Assembly (NCBI GenBank): GCA_002305545.1
Contig: DBRG01000019.1
Location: 1 to 64,000, forward strand
Direction of reading: 5' to 3'
Source of the DNA: Bacteroidales bacterium UBA1374
GTDB taxonomy: Bacteria; Bacteroidota; Bacteroidia; Bacteroidales; UBA932
DNA length: 64,000 bases
The position numbers and the translations under genes are program-made. Below, piece by piece: positions 34,429 to 43,187 of the stretch. Position 1 is the first letter of the stretch, and every line of letters begins with the position of its first letter. Below the pieces are notes generated by a model that saw only the letters and a list, made by a program, of their open reading frames with translations, searched no databases and was not told where the DNA came from.

Positions 34429-37197
34429 ATGTCTGCTGCAGACAAAGATAATAAAAGTATTTTGCATACGGTATGTTGTCTGGTGTTCCTTTTCATGGGA
34501 ACATCCATCCTGTACGGGCAGCAGAAACGGATTCCCGAAAACGCTATTGCTCCGGTAAGTGATTTATACAAAAAAAGCCTCTATGCCCCGGTAACCTCAA
34601 GACCGGCACATACACCCCTGGCGCTAATGTGGAAGGCTTTTAGCCGGTACACCGGACTGGAGCAGGCTGCAGTCGGTTTTTCTGTTGCAGATCTGGACAG
34701 TCTTGCCCGCCTGGACAGTATCCGTGCACACACCCAACTTGAAGCTCCTGCTTTTTCTACTGCACGGGACTCGGTAGTCGAAGATTTCCGGGACGGGAAA
34801 ACCATGCTGTATTATTATGGAGATGTCAAGGTTACATATGACAACATGGAGATAACGGCCCAATACATGGAATACAATGCGGATACCAGGACTGTTTTTG
34901 CCACAGGGGTGATTGACTCAACCGGTGTCATGCAGGGAAAACCCGTGATGAAGGAGGGAAACAACAACTACGAGATGGAATCTGTATATTACAATTTTAC
35001 TTCTCGCAAGGCCCGAATCAACAACATGGTTACCCAGGACGAACAGGGATTCCTTCATGGTACGAGCCTGAAAAAGATGCCCGACAACTCCATCAACATA
35101 AAAGGAGGAAAATATACGACCTGCGATGCGGAGGACCCCCATTTTTACCTGCATATGACCAATGCAAAAATTACGGCTGATGAAGAGGGGAATGTGGGCC
35201 AGACCATTTTCGGACCTTCCTATGTAGTAATTGAAGATGTGCCTACTCCCATTGTCGTGCCTTTCGGTTTTGTTCCCAAACGCCCGGAACGCTCCGGGGG
35301 ATTGCTAATCCCTTCATACGGGGAAGAGGTCGCGCGTGGTTTTTTCCTAAGGGACCTGGGCTATTATTTTGTGTTTGGAGATTACCTTGATTTTTCCGTC
35401 ACAGGGGATATATATTCTATGGGATCCTGGGCAGTTAAGGGAACGGCCAGGTATAAGAACCGGTATAAATATAATGGTAGTCTGAATGTTAATTATTCTA
35501 AGAACGTGACGGGCGAGAGAGGATCTGCAGATTACCAGGAATCGGGTGATTTTTCCATCCGGTGGAGCCATACACAGGATCCAAAGAAACGCCCCGGAAC
35601 GTCTTTCAGTGCCTCGGTGAATTTTTCCAGTCCCACCAACAATCGATTCAACAGCCAGTCCATTGATGAAGCGTTGCAATCCCAGACATCTTCAAGCATA
35701 TCGTATGCAAAAACGTTTGCAGGAACCCCTTTCAACCTTTCCATCAATTTATTGCATAGTCAGAACAACCGGGACTCATCCTACGCGTTGACTTTGCCTA
35801 ACCTGACCCTTACCATGAGCCGGATCAATCCTTTTAAGCGGAAGGAACGGGTTGGGAAAAAACGCTTTTACGAGGATATCAGCCTGAGCTATAACACAGC
35901 TTTTCAAAATAAGTTGAATTTCAAATCTTCCCAATTCGGAAAGCCGGATTTCTGGGATGACTACAAGACAGGGATGCAACATAATTTCGCCATAGGACTT
36001 CCAAGTTTCACACTGCTTAAATACTTGAATTTCTCGCCTACGGTTAGTTATGGCATGAACTGGCATTTTATGAGCGAAACCAAATCATTTGATGCTGCGC
36101 AACAGAAGGTCGTTTCTGAAATGTCCAAACCCTTCAGTGAGTTTGGAATAACACAGTCGTATTCCGGAGGGATTTCTATGTCCACAAGGATATATGGGAT
36201 GTTCAATTTCAAGCCTACAGGGAAACTCCGGGCAATCCGCCATATGATGACCCCCTCTGTCAGTTTCAGTTACCGCCCGGAACTGGGGACAAAAAGCAAC
36301 GGTTTTGTAACCTTGGATTATACTGACAGCCTGGGCAGGGAATATTCTCTGGAATACAACAAATACACCAAATCTGTATATGGTCCTCCCTCTAAAGGCC
36401 GTACTGCGGCCATAAGCTTCTCACTGGGCAACAACCTGGAAGCAAAAGTGTTCAACAAGAAAGACACGACCGAAAACGGAGGTCTGAAGAAAGTAAAACT
36501 GATTGATAATCTTTCATTGAGCGGTTCTTACAATTTCCTGGCCGATTCAATGCGGCTGTCCAACATCAACGTAACATTATCTACTTCAATTTTTGAAAAA
36601 CTCGGGATCAATGCCAATGCCATGTTTGATCCCTATGCAGTCAACGAACGCGGGGAGCGGGTCAATATCCTGAATGTTGCTAAAACGGGAAGCCCGGCAC
36701 GGCTCACCAATGCCAGCTTTTCCACTTCCTACTCGTTTAACGGCGGTGGCGAAAAAACCAGGAACAATGCTTATCAGCTTATCTATGAAGATCCCCTTAC
36801 AGGGGAATACATACCGGGAGGATGGGTTTACTATATGGACCCGGAGATCCCCTGGTCAGTCAATCTGAATTACAGCTTTTCCTATAATAGAACGTATACC
36901 TACGCTAACGAGAAATTAAACGTAAACCACAATTTCAACCAGACCCTTGGATTTTCCGCACAGGTTAAACTGACCAAAGATTTTAGCATCAACATAAGAA
37001 GCGGACTGGATATGATGAAATTCAAACTGACAACCACACAGCTCAGCGCCACTTATGACCTGCACTGCTTTCAGATATCCTTTTCCTGGGTGCCTAACGG
37101 CCAGTGGGAGAGCTGGAGCTTTCGGATAGCAGCCAAAGCTTCTGCCCTAGCCGATCTGTTGCAATACAAGAAGAATTCCAGTTTCTGGGATAATTAA
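34429..37197 (+). CDS. lptD: LPS assembly outer-membrane protein LptD (Bacteroidota type)
   Basis: A 922-residue outer-membrane beta-barrel that inserts lipopolysaccharide. Signal peptide at about 9-30, an OstA-like periplasmic jellyroll (about 115-260: YYYGDVKVTYDNMEITAQYMEYN) and then a large barrel with alternating aromatic strands. The family motif VPFGFVPKRPERSGGLLIPSYGE lies near 280. The ATG at 34429 was preferred over an in-frame TTG three codons upstream, which lies in the promoter element. Divergent from the amidase gene; rho follows after 73 bases. Confidence 0.88.
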   Translation: MSAADKDNKSILHTVCCLVFLFMGTSILYGQQKRIPENAIAPVSDLYKKSLYAPVTSRPAHTPLALMWKAFSRYTGLEQAAVGFSVADLDSLARLDSIRAHTQLEAPAFSTARDSVVEDFRDGKTMLYYYGDVKVTYDNMEITAQYMEYNADTRTVFATGVIDSTGVMQGKPVMKEGNNNYEMESVYYNFTSRKARINNMVTQDEQGFLHGTSLKKMPDNSINIKGGKYTTCDAEDPHFYLHMTNAKITADEEGNVGQTIFGPSYVVIEDVPTPIVVPFGFVPKRPERSGGLLIPSYGEEVARGFFLRDLGYYFVFGDYLDFSVTGDIYSMGSWAVKGTARYKNRYKYNGSLNVNYSKNVTGERGSADYQESGDFSIRWSHTQDPKKRPGTSFSASVNFSSPTNNRFNSQSIDEALQSQTSSSISYAKTFAGTPFNLSINLLHSQNNRDSSYALTLPNLTLTMSRINPFKRKERVGKKRFYEDISLSYNTAFQNKLNFKSSQFGKPDFWDDYKTGMQHNFAIGLPSFTLLKYLNFSPTVSYGMNWHFMSETKSFDAAQQKVVSEMSKPFSEFGITQSYSGGISMSTRIYGMFNFKPTGKLRAIRHMMTPSVSFSYRPELGTKSNGFVTLDYTDSLGREYSLEYNKYTKSVYGPPSKGRTAAISFSLGNNLEAKVFNKKDTTENGGLKKVKLIDNLSLSGSYNFLADSMRLSNINVTLSTSIFEKLGINANAMFDPYAVNERGERVNILNVAKTGSPARLTNASFSTSYSFNGGGEKTRNNAYQLIYEDPLTGEYIPGGWVYYMDPEIPWSVNLNYSFSYNRTYTYANEKLNVNHNFNQTLGFSAQVKLTKDFSINIRSGLDMMKFKLTTTQLSATYDLHCFQISFSWVPNGQWESWSFRIAAKASALADLLQYKKNSSFWDN
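34443..34450 (-). promoter_or_regulatory. Bacteroidota -7 promoter element for the amidase gene (TATCTTTG)
   Basis: Minus-strand exact match, 29 bases upstream of the amidase ATG (34413) and inside the first codons of lptD. The two transcripts would therefore overlap at their 5' ends. Confidence 0.5.
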
Positions 37198-37207
37198 AAA
37201 ATTTTTC

Positions 37208-37215
37208 TATCTTTG
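37208..37215 (+). promoter_or_regulatory. Bacteroidota -7 promoter element for rho (TATCTTTG)
   Basis: Exact match just after the lptD stop, 55 bases before the rho ATG. The leader of about 50 bases is longer than at most other promoters here. Confidence 0.5.
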
Positions 37216-37270
37216 TGCCATCTTAGCTTCATTCCGCAGCTTTAACCCAATTTATAACATTTTTTCTTTA

Positions 37271-39175
37271 ATGTACGACATCATCGAGCTTAGCAGCAAG
37301 TCTATGGAGGAACTCCATAGAATAGCAAACACATTGGATATCAAAAAGGTTGAATCCTATGCAAAAAATGAACTGATATACCAGATCCTTGACGTTCAGG
37401 CCGAATCAGGGGCTACTTCCACTGCTTCTTCTGCCAATAAAACCAATATAAAAACCAAAACTTCCCATCGGACAAGGAAACCAAAAGCAACAACGCAGAC
37501 AGGTGAGATATTCCCGGCTCCTCAGCAGGGCAAAGATAATAGGCCACCCCAGCCGCAAACAGGAAAAGCAGAAACCAAACCCATCAAGCCGGAAAGCGGA
37601 CAGGGCCAGGTGCATGTACAATTGCAAGGACAAGCACAAGGACAAAAATCAGAGCACAAACATGCCCCCGGACAGGTTCACAAGCCGGAACACAAGCCGG
37701 AACACAAGCCAGAGAACAAACAGGTCCCGGCACAAATCAAAATGGAACCCGCAAGTGAACCAGTCAATGAACCCCCAAAAGAACCTGTATTGATACCGGC
37801 GGAAGAAGGCGGCCCGGTTAAGGAACTTAAGGGAGAAGATATTAAATCGGATCCCGGTAATACAGCAATAACAGAGGAACAGCCGGCTACAAAAGCAAAA
37901 AAAGGCAGGCCGAGGAAAACAAGGGAATCAGCAAATGCGCAGCAACCTGTACCTGCACATACCTCCCCGGCGCATCCTGCTCCGGCTCACAGACATCAAA
38001 ACCAGGAACAGATTCAAGAACTTGCACCCAAAATCACTGCTGAAAAAAAACCTGAATACGAAGGAGTGGTCAGGGCGATTGGAGTATTGGAGATGATGCC
38101 TGACGGTTATGGTTTCCTGCGTTCCTCCGATTACAACTACCTGAATTCCCCCGATGATATTTACCTGTCCCAACAACAAATCAAAATGTACGGTTTGAAA
38201 ACCGGAGACATGGTCAGCGGCGAGATACGGCCGCCCAGGGAAAGTGAAAAATTCTTTCCACTGGTAAAAATTCACGAGATCAACGGACGGGAACCGGAAT
38301 TCATACGCGACAGGGTACCCTTTGATTTTCTTACACCCCTTTTCCCAGATTCAAAATTCGATATTACTTCCAAAGGTCACAACACATTGTCTAACCGCAT
38401 TGTAGACTTGTTCACCCCTATAGGAAAAGGTCAGCGCGGCCTGATAGTGGCACAGCCCAAGACAGGAAAAACCGTTCTGCTTCAAGCCATAGCCAATGCC
38501 ATTGCCGATAACCACCCGGAAGTTTATATGATTGTACTGCTGATTGACGAAAGGCCTGAAGAGGTGACTGATATGGCTCGTAATGTTAAAGCCGAGGTGA
38601 TTGCTTCTACGTTCGACGAATCTGCAGAACGTCATGTCAAGGTGGCAGGGATTGTCCTGGAAAAAGCCAAACGACTGGTGGAATGCGGTCACGATGTGGT
38701 GATATTGCTCGACAGCATAACCCGCCTGGCACGTGCTTACAACACGGTCCAGCCTGCAAGCGGCAAGGTGTTGAGTGGTGGTGTGGATGCCAACGCCCTA
38801 CAGAAACCCAAACGCTTCTTTGGTGCAGCGCGTAATATTGAAAATGGCGGATCACTTACCATTCTGGCCACCGCCCTGATTGATACCGGATCAAAAATGG
38901 ACGAAGTCATTTTTGAAGAGTTCAAGGGTACGGGTAACCTGGAATTACAGCTTGACCGTAAACTTTCCAACAAGAGAATATTCCCGGCCGTGGATGTGAC
39001 CCTCAGCTCAACCCGTCGTGATGACCTGCTCATGGAGAAAGAAAAACTGAACCGTATATGGATCCTGCGCAATTACCTGGCAGATATGAACTCGGTAGAA
39101 GCTATGGAGTTCATGAAGGACAGGCTGTTGCGGACACAGGACAATGAGGAGTTCCTTGCTACAATGAGTAAATAA
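37271..39175 (+). CDS. rho: Transcription termination factor Rho with long disordered insert
   Basis: The 634-residue RNA-dependent ATPase ends transcription. Order: Rho N-terminal helix bundle (1-44); low-complexity insert rich in Gln, Pro, Lys and His (about 45-262, with HKPE repeats at 137-148 and an AT-hook-like KKGRPRK at 210-216); RNA-binding cold-shock domain (GVLEMMPDGYGFLRS, 271-285); and a RecA-type motor with Walker A AQPKTGKT and Walker B VVILLDSITR. The insert is typical of Bacteroidota Rho; in B. thetaiotaomicron such a region drives phase separation. The 3' end overlaps the convergent exporter gene by 17 bases. Confidence 0.96.
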   Translation: MYDIIELSSKSMEELHRIANTLDIKKVESYAKNELIYQILDVQAESGATSTASSANKTNIKTKTSHRTRKPKATTQTGEIFPAPQQGKDNRPPQPQTGKAETKPIKPESGQGQVHVQLQGQAQGQKSEHKHAPGQVHKPEHKPEHKPENKQVPAQIKMEPASEPVNEPPKEPVLIPAEEGGPVKELKGEDIKSDPGNTAITEEQPATKAKKGRPRKTRESANAQQPVPAHTSPAHPAPAHRHQNQEQIQELAPKITAEKKPEYEGVVRAIGVLEMMPDGYGFLRSSDYNYLNSPDDIYLSQQQIKMYGLKTGDMVSGEIRPPRESEKFFPLVKIHEINGREPEFIRDRVPFDFLTPLFPDSKFDITSKGHNTLSNRIVDLFTPIGKGQRGLIVAQPKTGKTVLLQAIANAIADNHPEVYMIVLLIDERPEEVTDMARNVKAEVIASTFDESAERHVKVAGIVLEKAKRLVECGHDVVILLDSITRLARAYNTVQPASGKVLSGGVDANALQKPKRFFGAARNIENGGSLTILATALIDTGSKMDEVIFEEFKGTGNLELQLDRKLSNKRIFPAVDVTLSSTRRDDLLMEKEKLNRIWILRNYLADMNSVEAMEFMKDRLLRTQDNEEFLATMSK

Positions 39176-40226
39176 GGCGAGTGGCGGCCGCCGCTGCCAC
39201 TGCAAGAATTATCTTAAGGGCTTTTGATACAAAAAAGCCCTTTTTTGTTTCTGCCAACAGTGGAAGACCCGCGTGACCTTCCTGTACTATGCTGTTAGCC
39301 AATAGTATGCTCAATGGAATGCTCCCGGAAGCATAAAGGGTGATAAAAATTATGTGTGGTCCCGAAGCCGGGATCATACCTATCAGGATGGCTACCGGCA
39401 ATACGATCCAGAACTGTTCCCGGATCCAGTCATTCAAGTCTATGTTGTTCATCAGAAAATGAATAACCAAAAGGGTTCCGAAAGTCCAAAAAAATATTTT
39501 CAGAAAATGGTGTTTTACAATGTGGTCCCAGATGTGTTCTTCAACAAAATGATCTGTGGCAAACATCGTGAAGACAAGTGTCAGCAGGGACAGACCCGCA
39601 AACACCAGGTTGAGCCACCTTTCGGAGAAGATAAGGTCCTGGTCCTGCCCGTGTGAATGATGTTCATGTTCCAGGAAGCCAAAAACAACGCTGGCAGCAA
39701 ACAGTGCAAGTCCAAGGAACAATACCAGCCGCCTCCATCGCAGGGGCTTGAAATTATGACTCAAGCTTCCCCATATCTGGAATTCTTCCTGCTTGCCCTG
39801 CTCTTCCTTATGAACTGCGAAGTGTTCAGGACTGAATGGTCCCGAAATCCTTCGAATAAAACGGTCGGTAAGAAAACCTGATATCAAAGCCAGGACAAAC
39901 AGTATGGCAAAAAGTAACAGTGATGTTTCAGGAATCATGGCCAGCATAAGAAATGCTTCATCTCCCACAGTGGCTATCATCATGGCAATCAAGGCACCAA
40001 ACGATACCAGGTTATGGGCATACAGGCTGACTACCACAAATCCGCCACTGCAACCCGGAATGATTCCCAACAGTGCAGAAATCAGGATTTGAAGCGCGGG
40101 CCTGTTCTGCAGCCTCCTAAGCGCTGTTCCTTTGCTGGTGACGTTGATGTATTCAATCAGGATCATCATTACCATTACAAGGCCTGTAATGAAAACACTT
40201 TGTTTAATTACTTCCGTCAGCCACAT
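39159..40226 (-). CDS. Putative manganese/heavy-metal exporter (ArsP_2 family)
   Basis: A 355-residue integral membrane protein with about ten hydrophobic segments in two halves. Each half carries a similar motif: IIPGCSGGFVVVSLY (about 55-69) and MIPASGPHIIFITLY (about 285-299), typical of the 10-TM 'putative manganese transporter' family. A histidine-rich loop (HEHHSHGQDQD, about 187-197) could bind metal. It lies seven bases upstream of nothing on its own strand but directly after meaB, so it may be transcribed with it. Metal specificity is inferred only. Confidence 0.8.
   Translation of the reverse strand: MWLTEVIKQSVFITGLVMVMMILIEYINVTSKGTALRRLQNRPALQILISALLGIIPGCSGGFVVVSLYAHNLVSFGALIAMMIATVGDEAFLMLAMIPETSLLLFAILFVLALISGFLTDRFIRRISGPFSPEHFAVHKEEQGKQEEFQIWGSLSHNFKPLRWRRLVLFLGLALFAASVVFGFLEHEHHSHGQDQDLIFSERWLNLVFAGLSLLTLVFTMFATDHFVEEHIWDHIVKHHFLKIFFWTFGTLLVIHFLMNNIDLNDWIREQFWIVLPVAILIGMIPASGPHIIFITLYASGSIPLSILLANSIVQEGHAGLPLLAETKKGFFVSKALKIILAVAAAAATRLIYSL
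39216..39246 (+). terminator. Intrinsic terminator of rho, inside the convergent exporter gene
   Basis: Ten-base-pair stem (AAGGGCTTTT at 39216-39225 with AAAAGCCCTT at 39233-39242, seven-base loop) continuing into a T run on the plus strand. It lies 40 bases past the rho stop, wholly inside the 3' coding part of the exporter gene. On the minus strand no T run follows it. Confidence 0.7.
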
Positions 40227-40232
40227 ACGATT

Positions 40233-41294
40233 TTAGAGATATTTCAGAAGTTCGGCAGCGGCACTGAAGGAGTCTGTTTCACCCTCCCTGACTTTGCTTT
40301 CCATTTCAAGAAATTTTCCTTTTACCCGGGGATTGGAGTAAAAGCGAGATAGCAGGGTGTCGTCAATGCTTTCACGCATCCAGTATACCGCCTGTTCTGC
40401 TCTCTTTTTTTGAAAATAGCCGTTATTTTTGGTCAGGTCCATATATTGTTCCACAGCCTCCAGAATCGTTCTGAGCCCTGTCCCTTCAATGGCAGAAGCG
40501 GTTAGAACCAAGGGCTTCCATCCTGAAGGAGAAGGGGGGAACAGTTCCAGGGCACCCTGGTAAAGTGTTCTGGCCTGTCGTGCTTTATCCATATTGTTTC
40601 CATCGGCCTTGTTAATGACCAGTAAATCAGACATTTCCATTATACCCCTTTTGATTCCCTGCAATCCGTCTCCTGCCCCGGCGAGCATGAGCAACAGGAA
40701 AAAATCGGTCATGGAATGAACAGCCGTTTCTGATTGCCCGACTCCTACAGTTTCAATGAAAATGGTGTCAAAACCTGCCGCTTCACACAAAATTATGGTT
40801 TCTCTTGTTTTGCGCGCCACCCCTCCCAGCGTTCCCCCGCTTGGAGATGGCCTGATGAAAGCCCAGGGATTGTTGGCCAGTGTTTCCATGCGGGTCTTGT
40901 CCCCCAGGATGCTTCCTTTTGTCCTCTCACTGCTTGGGTCTATCGCCAGCACGGCCAGTTTATGTCCCGCCGAGGTGAGATGTCTTCCAAATGCTTCAAT
41001 GAAAGTGCTTTTGCCCACCCCGGGAACACCGGTAATGCCAACCCTGACCGAGTTTCCCGATAAAGGCAGGCAGGCTGAGACCAACTCCCGCGCTTTCTTT
41101 CTGTCTTCCTCCAGGGTGCTTTCAATCAAGGTGATGGATTGGGCCAGAAGAGACACGTCCCCTTTCCTTATGCCTTCCAGGTAAACAGGTACGGCCAGGC
41201 TTTTACCCGGCTTTTTTTTAATGATCTCCCGGGCCCTGGGGTTGATTTCGGGCGGCTGTGGCACACCCTGGTTTACTTTAAGGGCTGAATCCAT
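40233..41294 (-). CDS. meaB: Methylmalonyl-CoA mutase-associated GTPase MeaB
   Basis: The 353-residue G3E GTPase guards and repairs the B12-dependent methylmalonyl-CoA mutase. GTP motifs: GVPGVGKS (89-96), DPSS (about 118), ETVGVGQSE (about 180) and NKAD (about 228). A C-terminal dimerisation helix is present. The mutase subunits are not in the window. It lies five bases behind the DUF1573 gene and six bases before the exporter gene on the minus strand. It suggests propionate/succinate metabolism, as is common in Bacteroidales. Confidence 0.94.
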   Translation of the reverse strand: MDSALKVNQGVPQPPEINPRAREIIKKKPGKSLAVPVYLEGIRKGDVSLLAQSITLIESTLEEDRKKARELVSACLPLSGNSVRVGITGVPGVGKSTFIEAFGRHLTSAGHKLAVLAIDPSSERTKGSILGDKTRMETLANNPWAFIRPSPSGGTLGGVARKTRETIILCEAAGFDTIFIETVGVGQSETAVHSMTDFFLLLMLAGAGDGLQGIKRGIMEMSDLLVINKADGNNMDKARQARTLYQGALELFPPSPSGWKPLVLTASAIEGTGLRTILEAVEQYMDLTKNNGYFQKKRAEQAVYWMRESIDDTLLSRFYSNPRVKGKFLEMESKVREGETDSFSAAAELLKYL

Positions 41295-41299
41295 GCCTT

Positions 41300-42379
41300 T
41301 CAGGGTTTAATTTTTCCGTAGACCAGCAGGTTCACGGTGGGTCTTGACGGCGCATTTGTGGTCAGGCTTATTGTGTATATAATTTCTCCGGTTATTCCCG
41401 TTTCCTTTCCAGGGATAACTATCTGTATGGGAACGGTAGATCCGGGGGCAACATGCCGGTCCATTTCTACCTTTATTCCGGCATGGCTCAGATCAATTTT
41501 ATAAATTTCAAGGGGTGACCTTCCTTTGTTTGACAGTAAAAATTTGGTCTTAATCTCGGAACCAACCGGTGTCGGCGGAAATTCAACGGCACTTCGATCC
41601 ATTTGCGGTATGGGGGCCATTTCCTTATCTTCCCGGGTCATACCGGAGGTATTCATTTTGATGGATCCTTTAACAGTCAGTACATTCGAGGGATCCCTGC
41701 GGTCATTGAGAACTACCTGGCAGGTATAGAGTACATTGCCCCATTCTTCTTTATTTCGTGTGTCTATGGAATATACAATCACACCGTTTTCTCCGGGACT
41801 AAGCCTGGATGGCCTGGCATTAACCAACAGGTTCTTGTCCTGACTTTCGAATTTCAGGATAACGGGAAGTTTTCCGGTATTGATTACCTGGACCGAATCT
41901 GTTCTGACGGCTCCCTGGCGGATCTGCCCCAGCTCCAGTTCTCTTTTCCGCAGCCTCAGGGAACCCATCACAACGGGATGAGTGTCTTCAAGGGTGAATT
42001 TTTTCTGGTGTACCACCCCCCTTATCCGCAATACGTAAGGTTCAGGAACTCCAGAAATGTAAACCGACATCATTTTGTCAAAGGGGTAGGGACCCTGGTC
42101 ATTGGAATAGGTAACGGTAATGGTCCCTTTGCTTCCGGACTGTATGGGTTCCTTTGTCCATTGTGGAACCGTGCAACCGCAGGAAGAAATGACTGTCTGG
42201 ATGACAATGGCTTTATCCGAGTTGTTGGTTAGGGCGAATGTATGCGTTTTTGGCCCGTCATTGATCCCGAAATCACCAAAATCATGAACGGTTTTATCAA
42301 AAGTTACGGGGCCTTCTTCCTGTGCCAGGGGGAATCCCTGGAATAAGCATGAAGCAAGTAAGAAAATGAGCAGTTTCAT
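41300..42379 (-). CDS. DUF1573 repeat protein, exported
   Basis: 359 residues with a signal peptide (about 1-19) and no lipobox cysteine at the cleavage site (SCLFQGFPLAQ). Three Ig-like DUF1573/ASH domains follow (about 25-125, 145-240 and 255-355); the first is canonical (VHDFGDFGINDGPKTHTFALTN, SSCGCT at 65-70). DUF1573 domains are abundant in Bacteroidota exported proteins; function unknown, probably protein-protein contacts in the periplasm. First gene of the run to meaB and the exporter. Confidence 0.85.
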   Translation of the reverse strand: MKLLIFLLASCLFQGFPLAQEEGPVTFDKTVHDFGDFGINDGPKTHTFALTNNSDKAIVIQTVISSCGCTVPQWTKEPIQSGSKGTITVTYSNDQGPYPFDKMMSVYISGVPEPYVLRIRGVVHQKKFTLEDTHPVVMGSLRLRKRELELGQIRQGAVRTDSVQVINTGKLPVILKFESQDKNLLVNARPSRLSPGENGVIVYSIDTRNKEEWGNVLYTCQVVLNDRRDPSNVLTVKGSIKMNTSGMTREDKEMAPIPQMDRSAVEFPPTPVGSEIKTKFLLSNKGRSPLEIYKIDLSHAGIKVEMDRHVAPGSTVPIQIVIPGKETGITGEIIYTISLTTNAPSRPTVNLLVYGKIKP

Positions 42380-42399
42380 CTTATGAGATTGTCAGTTTA

Positions 42400-42407
42400 C
42401 AAAGGTA
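42400..42407 (-). promoter_or_regulatory. Bacteroidota -7 promoter element for DUF1573-meaB (TACCTTTG)
   Basis: Minus-strand exact match, 20 bases before the ATG at 42379, divergent from the ferredoxin promoter. Confidence 0.5.
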
Positions 42408-42423
42408 GTAAGAATTTAATTCA

Positions 42424-42431
42424 TATATTTG
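42424..42431 (+). promoter_or_regulatory. Bacteroidota -7 promoter element for ferredoxin (TATATTTG)
   Basis: Exact match followed by CA, 33 bases before the ferredoxin ATG at 42465. Confidence 0.55.
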
Positions 42432-42464
42432 CAGCAATTATTTACTAATAACAGTCAACTTATC

Positions 42465-42632
42465 ATGGCACACAAAATTACCGAAAACTGCACTGCATGT
42501 GGCACTTGTATCGATGAATGTCCCGTAGAAGCCATTTCTCCCGGTGACATTTATGTTATAAATCCAGACGAATGCATTGATTGCGGTTCTTGCGCTGCAG
42601 TTTGCCCGGTCGGCGCTATAGAAGCCGAATAA
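42465..42632 (+). CDS. 2[4Fe-4S] ferredoxin
   Basis: A 55-residue clostridial-type ferredoxin with two CxxCxxCxxxCP motifs (C9, C12, C15, C19; C37, C40, C43, C47). It carries low-potential electrons, for example to pyruvate:ferredoxin oxidoreductase or the hydrogenase. The ATG at 42465 was chosen over an upstream in-frame TTG that falls in the promoter. Monocistronic, with its own promoter and terminator, suggesting high expression. Confidence 0.95.
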   Translation: MAHKITENCTACGTCIDECPVEAISPGDIYVINPDECIDCGSCAAVCPVGAIEAE

Positions 42633-42654
42633 CTTAAGGTCTTTACATGATCTT

Positions 42655-42690
42655 AAAAGGGGGTGACTAAAAAGGTCACCTTCTTTTTTT
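42655..42690 (+). terminator. Intrinsic terminator of the ferredoxin gene
   Basis: Core stem GGTGAC (42662-42667) with GTCACC (42675-42680), extended outward by G-U and A-T pairs to 42655/42687. It runs into TTCTTTTTTT. Confidence 0.85.
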
Positions 42691-42719
42691 ATCCAAGGCT
42701 GCAACCCTTTCCTGAAAAC

Positions 42720-42793
42720 GGTCGCTGTCACCACAAGGCCGGGAAGCTTTTTCTTTAAGCCGAGGCTTCCCTTACCTTGTGGTGACACCGACC
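42720..42793. repeat. Constant-loop hairpin repeat, copy 1
   Basis: Outer arms of 19 bases (42720-42738 with 42775-42793, one mismatch) enclose an inner stem GGGAAGC (42741-42747) with GCTTCCC (42765-42771). The 17-base loop is TTTTTCTTTAAGCCGAG. It shares inner stem and loop with the copies at 43321-43414 and 48600-48930. Confidence 0.85.
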
Positions 42794-42932
42794 TTGCTGA
42801 TTATTAGCATTGCTGTTCAAACAATCGCCCGGTGGTCTTCAAGGCTGATCTTCAGTGCGGTGCGCCAAAAGCTTTTGGCGCTTATTTAAGGCGCTGCTCC
42901 GCAGCACCTATCATTGTTCCCGGTTGATTTGT

Positions 42933-43031
42933 GGAAGGTGGTAAGTGATGGTTTTGTTGCAAAAACCCATAATCCGCTATTATTATGTGTGTTATCGGCG
43001 TGTATGCTATTTTGACAACTTACCACCTTCC
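42933..43031. repeat. Inverted-repeat element A
   Basis: A perfect 14-base inverted repeat (GGAAGGTGGTAAGT at 42933-42946, its complement at 43018-43031) encloses a 71-base AT-rich core. The core has a weaker inner inverted repeat (TAATCCGC against GTGTGTTA). Confidence 0.85.
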
Positions 43032-43051
43032 TGGATTTCAGCGATTTTTAG

Positions 43052-43150
43052 GGAAGGTTGTAAGTAGCGATTATATCATAATATTCAGTAATGCGCTATA
43101 ATAATACGCGTTACGAGTGTTCCCGTTTTTTCGTCTACTTACCACCTCCC
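43052..43150. repeat. Inverted-repeat element B (diverged copy of A)
   Basis: Arms GGAAGGTTGTAAGT (43052-43065) and ACTTACCACCTCCC (43137-43150) match those of element A with two differences. The core is again 71 bases, and its centre aligns with that of A (TAATnCGCTAT...GTTA), forming an inner stem TAATGCG/CGCGTTA. The start-to-start period is 119 bases. Confidence 0.8.
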
Positions 43151-43187
43151 GGTCAATCCCAACTTCAAAAAGTATTAAGACCTGGCT

